From Cytidiella melzeri (taxonomy: Eukaryota; Basidiomycota; Agaricomycetes; Polyporales; Irpicaceae), in the NCBI GenBank assembly GCA_022592445.1, contig JABYQR010000602.1, positions 1-16,909 on the forward strand: a DNA stretch of 16,909 nucleotides. The letters are read 5' to 3'. Below are positions 1 through 8,500 of this stretch, piece after piece; within the stretch, counting starts at the first letter, position 1, and every line of letters begins with the position of its first letter. The notes below the pieces were generated by a model. That model saw only the letters and a program-made list of their open reading frames with translations, was not told where the DNA came from and did no database searches. The position numbers and the translations under genes are program-made.

Positions 1-1066
1 CAGTCTTATCTGCGTTTTTGATGGATAGGGCCTCCGTTAGGAGTTCCTCGATGACCATCCCTTTGGCGGTCATCTTACTGTTGCGCATTATCGCTGTGGA
101 TATGTCTTCCGGCAGTTCCCTAAGGAACTTGCGTCGGAACTCATAATCGCTAGGGTGTTCCACCATCTTTTTGACGTACTTGAGCATGTCTGAGTACAGT
201 CCGGACACGCCTATCCCGGCTTGGTACTGAACTCGCTCGTACCTTTTGGTTGCGAGTTGTATAGTCGCTTGGTGTACGAAGCGTGTATGGAGTTCTCTGA
301 TTACTTCCGTGAACGTCCAGTTGTCTCGATTACTGAATGGGTCCATTATTTTGGAGTTGTACCAGGTGAGAGCGTTCCCCTTGAGGAATTCTCCTAGTAT
401 CATGATTCTCACGTAGTTGTTGGATAGGCCTACAAGCCTGGTAATCCAGAAGTACCTTACCAGGTTCTTCAGCCATTGATGGAAGATCTCGACGTCGTCT
501 TCCCCGCCATACGCAGCTGGGGCTGTCGCCTTAAACTGCTTGCTTAACTGGGGCAGGTCCTCTGGCTCGACCTCCATTATCTGTTTGAGCTGTCGGAGGA
601 TATACTCTGTGCTGTTGTTGTTCAGCCTTGCTGTCATGGTAGGTACTGCTCTGTAGGCAGATACAGAGTGCGCCGTTACAGGCTGTGCCATGTTTCGCGC
701 TGCTGGAGCGGAAACGAAGTATCGAGGGTTGACCCCTCTAGTTGGTATGCCGGGAGGGATGTTCCTCGCCCTTCCCCTTTGTGACATGGGGTAGGGGGGA
801 GGACCCCTTGGGATCCCTGCACGCGAGTGCGAGTCGGAGCTTTCGCTACTGTCGTCTCCACCTCTTGGGAACTCGGACACACCGGTTTGCTGTGGACTCC
901 TCATCGAGCAACTGTGACGACGGTTAGTATTGGTGTGGGGCAACCTTTCCCTTGGTGTTGGGCCGTCTGCCGCGGTCGCGTTCCTGCTCGCTGCTAGGCC
1001 AGCCTCTCTAAGTTGAGTGGCTTGGTCTTTTCCTGCGCGAGCAGGCATTGCCCTCTCTTCAGTCAT
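1..1066 (-). CDS. Retrotransposon Gag, partial (runs off left edge)
   Basis: An open frame of 355 codons without a stop starts at ATG 1066-1064 and is cut by the window edge. An in-frame TGA at 1072-1070 lies two codons upstream, so this is the first possible Met. The N-terminal ~120 residues are low complexity, rich in Arg, Ser and Pro (SRAGIPRGPPPYPMSQRGRA). From about residue 155 the sequence becomes a helical, Trp/Tyr-bearing Gag core, with features such as YGGEDDVEIFHQWLKNL, EFLKGNALTWYNSKI and FRRKFLRELPEDI, which fit the retrotransposon Gag (capsid-like) domain of fungal Ty3/gypsy elements. Gag should form the particle that packages element RNA. Any zinc knuckle and pol would lie left of the window. 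It follows ORF1 after 3 nt, so coupled termination and reinitiation is possible. No lesion is seen in the visible part. The Gag assignment is by family resemblance. Confidence 0.85.
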   Translation of the reverse strand, partial: MTEERAMPARAGKDQATQLREAGLAASRNATAADGPTPRERLPHTNTNRRHSCSMRSPQQTGVSEFPRGGDDSSESSDSHSRAGIPRGPPPYPMSQRGRARNIPPGIPTRGVNPRYFVSAPAARNMAQPVTAHSVSAYRAVPTMTARLNNNSTEYILRQLKQIMEVEPEDLPQLSKQFKATAPAAYGGEDDVEIFHQWLKNLVRYFWITRLVGLSNNYVRIMILGEFLKGNALTWYNSKIMDPFSNRDNWTFTEVIRELHTRFVHQATIQLATKRYERVQYQAGIGVSGLYSDMLKYVKKMVEHPSDYEFRRKFLRELPEDISTAIMRNSKMTAKGMVIEELLTEALSIKNADKT

Positions 1067-1133
1067 TGTTCAACAAGTGTGTTCGTCTGGATCTGTGTAC
1101 CACGCCTCTTCGTTGCTCGTGGCAATTACTTCG

Positions 1134-1138
1134 GCACC
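1134..1138. repeat. Target site duplication of LTR A (left copy)
   Basis: gcacc, identical to 1878-1882 on the other side of LTR A. Five bases is the usual duplication size for Ty3/gypsy and Ty1/copia integrases. Confidence 0.85.
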
Positions 1139-1272
1139 TGTCGCGGAGCGACTGCTGCTATGCTGATAACCCTAAAAAGGGAGTGAAGTAGAGAGGAAGG
1201 GGGTGGATCTCCAACGACGACAACGAGGTCAAAGTCAATGATGAGCAGGCAAGCAGGCACTGGGGCCGGATA

Positions 1273-1333
1273 CTAGCAGTGCAAATGACAGAGTTAATAG
1301 GGTATGATACTTAAGTTACATGTAGTAACTCAC
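1273..1333 (-). other. Candidate 61-nt leader intron of LTR A flanked by direct repeats
   Basis: On the minus strand the donor GTGAGT starts at 1333, a branch-like TATTAAC follows, and the acceptor CTGCTAG ends at 1273. A perfect 21-bp direct repeat covers the exon end (1334-1354) and the intron end (1273-1293), with a period of 61. The predicted first exon, 1364-1334, is 31 nt long. The same layout is in LTR B and LTR2. Splicing is inferred. Confidence 0.55.
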
Positions 1334-1354
1334 CTAGCAGTGCAAATGACAGAG

Positions 1355-1398
1355 AGGTCAAGATGCAGAGCTAGGGAGGGTAAGGTCTACTATATATA
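1355..1398 (-). promoter_or_regulatory. LTR A core promoter: TATA box and predicted transcript start
   Basis: TATATATA lies at 1398-1391 (minus). Thirty-four nt downstream is ATCTTGACCT (1364-1355). That sequence is complementary to the putative primer-binding site beside LTR B, so it is predicted to be the first bases of the transcript. Position and spacing are conserved in LTR B (34) and LTR2 (35). Confidence 0.6.
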
Positions 1399-1462
1399 CT
1401 GTGGCTGGGTGGTCTGTGCACAAGTTCCCACACTAGGGACTGGAGTAACTGTGGGGCTGGAG

Positions 1463-1673
1463 TAACAATAGAACAATAAGGAACCAGGGTAACTGTCAAG
1501 GACCTGAGTAACTGTCAAGGACCTGAGTAACTGTCAAGGACCAGGGTACGTAGAACAATAGAGCTAGAACAAATAAAACAATAGAACAATAGGATAAGAA
1601 CAATAGAACAATAAGACCTGGGGGAATCCCTGGGGAATCCCCATCAAATGGAAGAGGAACAATAGAACAATAG
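1463..1673 (-). promoter_or_regulatory. Cluster of nine AACAAT / ATTGTT motifs in U3 of LTR A
   Basis: Nine copies of AACAAT on the plus strand (ATTGTT read in LTR direction), many within agaacaatag, surround the 19-bp repeat. ATTGTT is the core bound by HMG-box (SOX/Rox1-type) proteins. The density suggests a U3 control array, but binding is inference. Confidence 0.45.
1489..1545 (-). repeat. 19-bp tandem repeat, three units, in U3 of LTR A
   Basis: Three units starting gtaactgtcaaggacctga sit at 1489-1507, 1508-1526 and 1527-1545, the last slightly diverged. LTR C has three equivalent units at 16746-16802. LTR B keeps only diverged traces. Confidence 0.85.
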
Positions 1674-1877
1674 CCTAGGTTGATCTGGAACCGCTCCAGA
1701 CTGAGTCTAGGGTTTGGGTCTGGACTATTGATAAATAAGGCAGGATTTCATGTGACCCGGGTTAGGGTTAGGTCTGGTAACACTCCTAGCCGGAAAATAA
1801 GCGCTCTAGATAGGCGCTTAAGGCTATAAACTTGTGACAATGTTGGAAAAATCCGGTCTGTTGGACTATCCATGTCA

Positions 1878-1882
1878 GCACC
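1878..1882. repeat. Target site duplication of LTR A (right copy)
   Basis: gcacc, identical to 1134-1138. Discounting the LTR and one copy restores an open frame through the insertion point. Confidence 0.85.
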
Positions 1883-2971
1883 CATTGTCTCTGGGTTTTC
1901 ATCTGGCTTCGTAGTAGGGCCCTTCGAGGATCCCTCTACTGGTGTTGGTTGCCCAACATGTTCTTTGGCAAGGCGGCTTACCTCGTCGTCGAGCGCGTCC
2001 ATGTCGAACGCTTCGAAGATGTTGTGGAGACCGCGTACTAAGTTGTGGTTCCAGTCCTCAACCCGCTGGAACCTTTCCTCCTGTTCTCTTTGTTCGTGCC
2101 TCAACTCTCTGTATGCAGTCCTGCTCTTCTTCAGACCTTTGTAAGTTTGCAGCATCGTGTTAGCGAGTTCTGGGTCTAACGGGCCTTCAGCCCTTTGTTC
2201 TTCTTGAACTGGTTCAATTTGGCTTTTTGCCGGTTTTGATCGGTCACCTTTTGGTGTTACAACGTCCCTACGTCTGTCTACGGTGCTACTGAAAGGGCTC
2301 TTCAGTGGGGGGCGAGTTGCCTTGTCCCCACTGGGAGGTTCTTGTGCTTGTGTGCGTGGGGCTTTCAGCTGTTGCTGTGCCTTCATTGCGTCCATGAGGA
2401 CTCTGGTGACTGCTGAGGGTTTCCCCTCGTGTGCAGCCACCTTCAAAGTGGTGGTCTTGGTTGAAGAAGATCGGGTGGGCGCTTTTTCGCCTCGCTGCCC
2501 ATCTCGGACTTTGGTGACTGTGCGACCCACCAACTTGGGCTCGTCAGGGTCACCCTTCCGGGCCTGTGATGGATCCTCTTCGGCCTTGTGCTCACTCTTG
2601 AGCATGATGGCCACATTTTTGGTGTCGGCCTCGCTGGTCGCGTGACTGACGGCTGATATGGATTGGCTGTGGGCCGTTCGCCGCGAATTGGAGGTTTCAC
2701 GCAATTTTGGATTTTTCTTTGCGTCCAACATCCAGGGTCTTCAGGGTGTGTCCGGTGTGTCGGGATCTGGGTTTTTGTGGGCGCGTAGATAACTTTGGCG
2801 TTGTAGGGTGTTGTAGAGTAGAGTGTGATTGGAATAGGATGTAGGTAGGTAGAATTCAGGTACTTAAAAAAGTGTAAGGTTGTTCTTTCTGGATGCACAC
2901 AAGGTAAGTATGACCGATATGTATTCGGAACCTACGTGTGTACAAGATAAAAAGATGCTCTCTAAATCTAC

Positions 2972-3000
2972 CAGATCTCAGTCCTAAATACTGAGATCTG
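2972..3000. repeat. Perfect inverted repeat, 11-bp arms, 7-nt loop
   Basis: CAGATCTCAGT (2972-2982), loop cctaaat, then ACTGAGATCTG (2990-3000). It sits near the 5' limit of the gypsy remnant. Function unknown. Confidence 0.8.
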
Positions 3001-3081
3001 CTACTGCGTAGTACTACTATATATGGTATGTTATTTTCTCACAATGGGCGCTGGCCCACTATCTAATTAATACGAGTAAAA

Positions 3082-3103
3082 GGCCAGATCTACTGATCTG
3101 GCC
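3082..3103. repeat. Perfect inverted repeat, 9-bp arms, 4-nt loop
   Basis: GGCCAGATC, loop TACT, GATCTGGCC. It shares the CAGATC core with the larger hairpin about 100 bp upstream. Confidence 0.8.
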
Positions 3104-3173
3104 ACAGGATGCTTGCACATTAAGTAGTGCTTGCGCACATGTATCAAACCCTAACAGATCCTTGCGCCAGCCT

Positions 3174-4196
3174 AAGATTGACAAACCCCTGGAGTTCAAC
3201 GGCATTGATGGCAAGGTCAAGTTCAACGAGTGATTGAACAAGATCTTTCTGTGGCTTTTCCACGAGAATGTTGCTACTGACAGGCAACGTATTGCCGTCG
3301 CGATGAACTGGCTCTCAGGCGCAGCGGCTCAATACATGGAGCCGTGGATCAAGAAGCTGACAAAGGGTCAGACGATTGGAATGTGGGAAGAGTTCAAAAA
3401 CAAGCTCAAGGTACAATACGGACAACAGGACGACAAGGAGGGCACTCAAAAGGAGCTTAACGCCTTGTTCAACAACAAAGATCTGGCGCACAAGAACTTT
3501 GTCAAGTATGCGGAACACTTCCGTACGCTTGGCAGGCTTTCTGGATACAAGGACAACTTGCTTTTTCATCAGCTCAAGCACGTCATTGAGAAGGACATGC
3601 GGCTTGTCATGATCGGGAAAGATGAAAATCAAATTCTGACAACTTGGCCGCAGTTCCTCGACCTCTTGCTCGACATCCACAAGAAGGTCTATCCAGAGAA
3701 AACGCAGGGCCAGATCTTTGTGAAGTAGAAGGATACGTCCACAACTATGGAGGTGGATGCGGCAAATAAGAAGAAGAAGAAGAACGAGAAGCGGAACAAG
3801 GGCAAAGGCAAAGAGGTGAACTCGACTGAAAAGTCGGAAAAGTTCTGTCACATTCACAAGTCCAAAGGACATAACACAGACAAATATAACCTCAACGGCC
3901 TGAAAAAGAAGCCCGATGAGAAGAAGAAGGAAAGGAAGAAGGATGGCAAGCCTTCGGCGCCAAAGAAGATTCGGGCAGCAGATGCCGAGGACTCTGGGAC
4001 GGACAGCAAGGCCAAAGCCCCTAAGGCTTCGTCGTCCAAGACAAAAAACGTAAATACTGCGCGCCTAGAATTGGCGGTTCATATTGAGGAGGTTCCAACT
4101 GAAGATAATGAACCTTCAACTCCTCACCCGTCCCCTGACAAGGGTAAAGGAAAAAAGCCGACCAAGGGCAAGGAATTTTTCCGAAGCATCATGTGA
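3174..4196 (+). pseudogene. gag: Ty3/gypsy gag, degenerate
   Basis: One frame carries recognisable Gag sequence from KIDKPLEFNGIDGKVKF (3174) to TGA 4194-4196. It is broken by TGA 3231-3233 (probable former Trp) and TAG 3726-3728. The middle section (NWLSGAAAQYMEPWIKKL, LNALFNNKDLAHKNFVKYAEHF) is the retrotransposon Gag capsid-like domain. After the second stop comes a Lys-rich tail with a CCHC-like knuckle, FCHIHKSKGHNTDKYN near 3840, whose final Cys position is Tyr. The very basic C-terminus suits nucleic acid binding. The frame has no upstream Met in the window because the element is 5'-truncated. All three damaged positions fit C:G to T:A changes. Confidence 0.8.
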
Positions 4197-4561
4197 CTCC
4201 CTGCGAACATGCATGCTTAGCCCCTGGTACCCTCAATCTTTGTACCGTAGATACTGTCAAAAATGTAGTGCGTTCAAAGAATTCATTTTTTCTACCGGTT
4301 ACAATTTGGGTACACGGAAAGAAAGTGCAGGTCGAAGCTCTGGTAGATTCAGGAGCCACAACCACGTTCATCAGTAAGTCAGTGGTTGAAAGTAACAATC
4401 TGGTAACAAATCAACTGGCATCACCATTTAACGTCATCAACGTTGACGGTACTCCCAATAAAGATGGTCAAATCACTCACTCAGTACGTGCATACCTAGA
4501 AATAGCTTTGCACAGAGCAAGACAACACATGCTCGTCACTGATCTCGGTAGTAAACGATGA
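4193..4561 (+). pseudogene. Ty3/gypsy aspartic protease region of pol
   Basis: This frame is -1 relative to gag and overlaps its end. The retropepsin active site is VDSGATTTFI (Asp-Ser-Gly), about residues 51-60. It is preceded by KNSFFLPVTIWVHGKKVQVEAL and followed by the region that should form the flap. The protease would cut the Gag-Pol precursor. The frame ends at TGA 4559-4561, overlapping ATG 4558-4560 of the RT frame. Because the sequence flows in meaning from LVTDLGSK to MIIGMSFLRHH across this point, I read it as a small-indel frameshift and not as a designed ATGA overlap. Start by a true Met is not assured: a Gag-Pol fusion by frameshifting is the normal route. Confidence 0.75.
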
Positions 4562-5321
4562 TTATCGGGATGTCCTTCTTACGCCACCACAATCCGGAGA
4601 TAGATTGGGCAAATGGCGAGTGGAGATTTACCAGATGTCCTGAACTCTGTGCCCCAAGAACTTGTAAAAACATCACTGTAACTCAAGAAGAGATCGATGA
4701 GCTTGAGTTATCTAAGGGACGTTCGGTGTCAGACAACCTGGACGGAATAGGAAGTGTCAACCCAGACAACCCTCACATCCACTGGATCGACTTAGACGAT
4801 CCAGAAGACCAAGAAATAGCAAAAATAATTGCTGAACTTTCTGGAAAGGAAGATGAGGGCTTTGAAGACGGCTTTGATGAACAAGAATCCGTCAATTGGA
4901 AGCCATTAGTACCAAAATATCTATGGGAATTTGGTGACATCTTGTCGAAGAAAAAGCTAGAACGCATGCCATTACGCAAACCGTACGATAACGCAATCGA
5001 ATTTGAGGAAGGTGCCTCCCTTCCCAAAGCGGCTAAACTATACCCGCTGTCTCCAATGGAAAAGAATTCTCTAGATCAATGGATTGAAGAGGAACTCCGA
5101 AAAGGTTACATCTGCAAATTGCAGAGTCCAATTGCAGCACCTGTGTCCTTTGTCAAGAAGAAAGATGGCCCGTTACGCCTTGTGCAAGACTACCAAAAAC
5201 TGAACGACATCATGGTGAAAAACCGGTACTCCATACCTCGCATCAACAATCTAATCAATTCGTTAAGCAAGGCTAAGGTCTTCTCAAGGATTGATCTTAA
5301 ATTGGGATACAATGATGTTCG
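4558..5321 (+). pseudogene. Ty3/gypsy reverse transcriptase, N-terminal part, cut by copia insertion
   Basis: It encodes the protease C-terminus and linker (MIIGMSFLRHHNPEIDWANG), an acidic spacer, then RT fingers and palm. Key pieces are PLSPMEKNSLDQWIEEELRK, the LRLVQDYQKLND motif and FSRIDLKLGYNDVRI, whose Asp is the first catalytic palm aspartate. At 5321 the frame meets the copia LTR and stops artificially at 5335-5337. The rest of the domain resumes at 9179, with GTTCG duplicated on each side. The Asp-Asp of the palm is in the right-hand part. Confidence 0.88.
5317..5321. repeat. Target site duplication of the copia element (left)
   Basis: GTTCG, identical to 9179-9183. Discounting one copy and the element rejoins the gypsy RT frame. 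Confidence 0.92.
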
Positions 5322-5497
5322 TATTAGGAAGGTATGAGCAGTAGTGCACAACACTGAGCCTTAGGTGAAGGTGGTGGTCAGACGAAGAGATGGGGATCAA
5401 AAGTGGTAGTCATGCATTGATCAGAGTAAGTGTTATATACGGTAACTAAGCGCGCGATCGGTGCAGAGTCTCAATGGAGTCTCAGTATATTCGAACA
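5322..5497 (-). repeat. Copia 3' LTR (176 bp)
   Basis: In element orientation it begins TGTTCGAATATACTG and ends CCTTCCTAATA, so its termini are TG...TA and not TG...CA. It differs from the other LTR at four transition sites. A TATATAA box lies on the minus strand near 5436. Confidence 0.93.
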
Positions 5498-5505
5498 CTC
5501 CCCTT
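5498..5505 (-). other. Copia polypurine tract
   Basis: AAGGGGAG on the minus strand abuts the 3' LTR terminus TGTTCG. It starts with the last base of the pol stop codon. This is the expected plus-strand primer and confirms the LTR boundary. Confidence 0.85.
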
Positions 5506-8500
5506 CAAGCATGAACATGAAGTAGTTCATTGAAGTGCTTGAGTTTTTCGAGAGGTAGTGCTTTAGTAAGAGTATCAGCTCGTTGATCAGTAGAAGGTAT
5601 GTGGTGTACAGTTATGTACCCTTTAGTTACACGATCGCTGATGAAGTTCTTGCGAATGTTAAAGTGTTTAGTACGCTGAGAATGTTGTTCCTCAGGTGAA
5701 CGAACAATCACAATAGTAGATGCACTGTCAGTGTATATCTTGACAGGCTCCATAGTATAGTTCAGTATTTCATCAATGAGGCTCTTCAAGTAGATTGCCT
5801 CAGTAGACGCATGAGCAAGTGCGTACAGTTCGGCTTCAGTCACCGATAGAGTTACTAGTGAACCACGCTTACTTGACCAAGAGATAAGCGAGTCATTGTA
5901 TGTGAAGGTGTAGCCCATTATTGGTTTATTGCCGTACGTAGTCATACCATCAGAGTCGGCATAACCTACTAGTGAAGTAGAAGTAGTATTGGCTTGGTTT
6001 CCTAGGACAAGCCAGTAGTCGCACGTTCCTTTAAGATAAAGGTAACACTGTTTAGCTGCAGCGAAGTGTTCCTTAGCAGGGTCAGATAGATAGCGTGCAA
6101 GTTGACCAGTGCAGTAAGCAACATCTGGTCTAGTACAGTCGGCGACATAGCGTAAGCCACCAACTAGAGACATGTAGTATTTGATATCGCCAGCGTCCTG
6201 ACGCGGTTCTGTCGAGGCACGGGGGGCTAAGTTGTGCTCGTGTATCATGGGTGTACGGCGAGAGTGTTCATGGTCAAAGTTATATCGCTTAAGTATATTT
6301 TGAATATAATCCTTTTGACGAAGTTTGATAGTGCCTGAGGTTTTATCGTAGGATATTTCTATGCCAAGCATCCAGTGGATAGAACCACCGTTAGTTACTT
6401 CGACATGTTGCCTCAGAGCAATTTCAAATTGTTCAGCAACGACAGAAGTGATAGTGCAGAGAGTGATGTCGTCAACATGAACAGCGAGGAGTAGTATGAG
6501 CTTGTTTCCTCGGTAGAGATAGAAGACAGCGTTATCATAATCAGAACACTTTAGTCCAAGTTGGAAGAGTATGTCGCATAGTACTTTATACCAACGACGA
6601 CCGGCTTGTTTAAGGCCGTAGATAGTTTTCCGAAGTTTCAGTACCCAGCCACTAGGCAGGTTAGGCAGTAAGTCACCAGGTGGTGGACAAAGGTATAGAT
6701 CTTCGTCTTCGTTAATGTTACCGTAGAGATATGCAGACTTTATATCAAGCTGAGTGATCTCGAAGTGCAGTGAAGCCGCAAGAGTAAGTATGAAGCGTAT
6801 AGAACTCATGCGAGCAACTGGTGCAAACAAGTCGTTCGAGTAGTAGTCAATACCGTCGCGTTGGGAGTATCCTTGCGCAACAAGTCTAGATTTCAGTTTA
6901 GTGACTTTGCCGTGTTCATACTTGGTTTTATAAACAAAGCGAGAGCCAGTGATGTTTGCGTTAGCAGGTGGGATACAGTATTCCCAAGTTCCAAGTTGTT
7001 CAAGCGTATCAACCTCAGTCTTCATAGACTTGAGCCAGTCATCCTTGAGAGGATGTTTGAGTACGTCTTGATAAGTAACTGGATCACCAACGTCTTCGGC
7101 GTAGTAAGCATTAAACTCAGTTAAGTAAAACGCAATATTAGTTTCAGTTTCATCGTAGTCTAAACCTCTAGCTTTGCGAGAAGGCTTAGCGATTCTAGTA
7201 GAACGCCTAGGACCAGTAGGGTCCGGTTCGTCAATGTCCATAGGTTCAACATGAGGATTTTCCTCAAGTTCAAGTTGTTTTTCGATTGTGGGTTTCTCGA
7301 TGTTTGGTTCTTTCTCCCCTTCAATTTGTATCGTAGAGTCAACAAATTGCAAGTTTCGTTCAACGCCTACGCGTGTCCCGAAGTAAACGTAGTGGCCTTT
7401 AGAGTGTTCAGCAAAACCTATCCAAACAGCTCGTTTGCCCTTAGGCGCAAGTTTATCGGTACGGTATTCGTCATAGACGATACACGGTTGACCAAAAGTT
7501 TGCAGTCCATCAAGGTTAGCATCAGTGCCATAACGTTTGAAGTAAGGTGTTTTGAACTGAAGTGGAGAGCGAGGAGTACGGTTAAAGAGATATACTGCGT
7601 GAAGTGCAGCGTACCACCACAATCTATTCGGTAAAGAAGCAGTATGCAGGTTTACACGAACTAAGTTCATTATAGTTTGGTGTGTTCGTTCAGCAACACC
7701 ATTTTGTGCAGGAGTATCGTGCACAGTAAGTCGGGGTATTGTACCTTGAGTTTTCAAGTAGTTGGTCATATTTGTACCAGTGAAGACACCGTCGTTGTCA
7801 GATTGTAGAGTCTTAACGCGAATGTTATACTGCGTCAGTAGTTCAGTAGAGAAGATAACCCATTGAGTAAAAGCGTCATCTTTAGTTTTTAATGGCGCAA
7901 GAGTGAGCCATCTAGTTGCGTCATCGACAATAGTCAACCAGTACATATAATGACCAGTAATCGATGCAGTGGGTAGTGGCCCAAAGATATCGATATGAAA
8001 GTGATCACCAAAGGAAGTAGCCAACGGCGAAGTACGAGTTTTAGGAACAGGACTGCGATGAATATTGTTCATGATGCAGTCTTTGCACGGAGTTTCCGTA
8101 CGGTCAGTTATATGAGTTGTTATAATGAGTTTGGACGTCTCAAGTAGTTTTGTAATCTGGAAGTAGCTTATATGACCGAGTTTTTTATGAAGTTCAAGCA
8201 TTGTTATACCAGATTTATGCACGCTTGCTAAAGATGTCACTCGAGTAGAAGACAACGTGTATAAGTCATTTGTTTTCTTAATCACAGCTACACAAGACGA
8301 GTTCGAATCGTATATAGTACAAACATTTCGATAGAAAGAGAAACGATAATCAGTGTCCATTTTTGATACGCTGATTAAAGTGAATGGTAGCTGTGAGTTG
8401 TAGTAGACATTCTTCAGCAGTATTTGAGAGGGCATACCATTTTCCTGCTCCACTTCGAGTACCATGTCGCCTGCAAGTTTCAACGAGATTTGTTCTGAGT

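Larger units (their letters stand above)
1139..1877 (-). mobile_element. LTR A: solo LTR, 739 bp, inserted in ORF1
   Basis: Read on the minus strand, it begins TGACATGGATAG (1877) and ends CTCCGCGACA (1139). It is flanked by identical 5-bp copies GGTGC (plus-strand gcacc at 1134-1138 and 1878-1882). It matches the plus-strand copies at 15143-15890 and 16433-16909 along its length, which fixes both ends. There is no internal region: ORF1 coding sequence lies on both sides. It is therefore a solo LTR, probably left by recombination between the two LTRs of a complete insertion. It contains a TATA box, a predicted start, a candidate leader intron and tandem repeats, listed separately. Confidence 0.88.
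1070..2731 (-). pseudogene. Retroelement ORF1 (coiled-coil, gag-associated), split by solo LTR A
   Basis: The uninterrupted frame begins at ATG 2731, after an in-frame TGA upstream, and reads about 285 element codons before running into LTR A. There it gains an artificial tail and stops at 1748. If LTR A and one 5-bp target copy (744 bp, divisible by 3) are discounted, the same frame continues at 1133 for about 21 residues ending in TDPDEHTC, then TGA at 1072-1070, just before the Gag ATG. The protein is basic and Ser/Thr/Lys-rich at the N-terminus. It has a charged helical, probably coiled-coil stretch around residues 190-260 (RELRHEQREQEERFQRVEDW). I do not recognise a named domain. Its position suggests an accessory or N-terminal Gag product. 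Alternatively the TGA may be a mutated TGG and ORF1 plus Gag were once one protein. Confidence 0.6.
2732..3173. other. Junction between the minus-strand element and the gypsy element; no gene
   Basis: No convincing coding frame. Bases 2732-2890 are the CA/CT-rich upstream side of ORF1 on the minus strand and could be its leader. A minus-strand CCCGACA at about 2750 resembles the LTR ends seen elsewhere in the window, but the LTR itself is not defined. Bases 2960-3103 hold two perfect hairpins. The gypsy 5' LTR and primer site are not found here, so that element is 5'-truncated. A weak open frame from about 3042 joins the gag frame without a start codon. Confidence 0.5.

Noticed and set aside
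1130..1160. Primer-binding site GGTGCCGAAG next to LTR A
   Set aside because: GGTGC is the target duplication and the following bases are ORF1 coding sequence. LTR A is a solo LTR and has no primer site.
1619..1641. GGGGAATCCC pair as a regulatory palindrome
   Set aside because: A local direct repeat in the LTR. It resembles a vertebrate Rel site, which has no counterpart in fungi.
1872..2645. Plus-strand open frames of 73-120 codons opposite ORF1
   Set aside because: They overlap ORF1 antisense, have no recognisable motif, and ORF1 has the coherent protein and coupled gag.
2443..2898. Minus-strand 151-codon frame overlapping the ORF1 start
   Set aside because: Different frame from ORF1, low-complexity content derived from the leader, and no link to gag.
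3315..3872. Minus-strand 185-codon frame over gypsy gag
   Set aside because: It is the shadow of gag. The Leu/Val-rich product reflects Lys/Glu-rich codons on the other strand.
4558..4561. ATGA overlap of protease stop and RT start as a translational coupling signal
   Set aside because: The protein sense runs through this point in related elements, so a small indel is the simpler reading.
7251..7634. Plus-strand frame of 127 codons inside the copia element
   Set aside because: Antisense to an intact pol and without motif.
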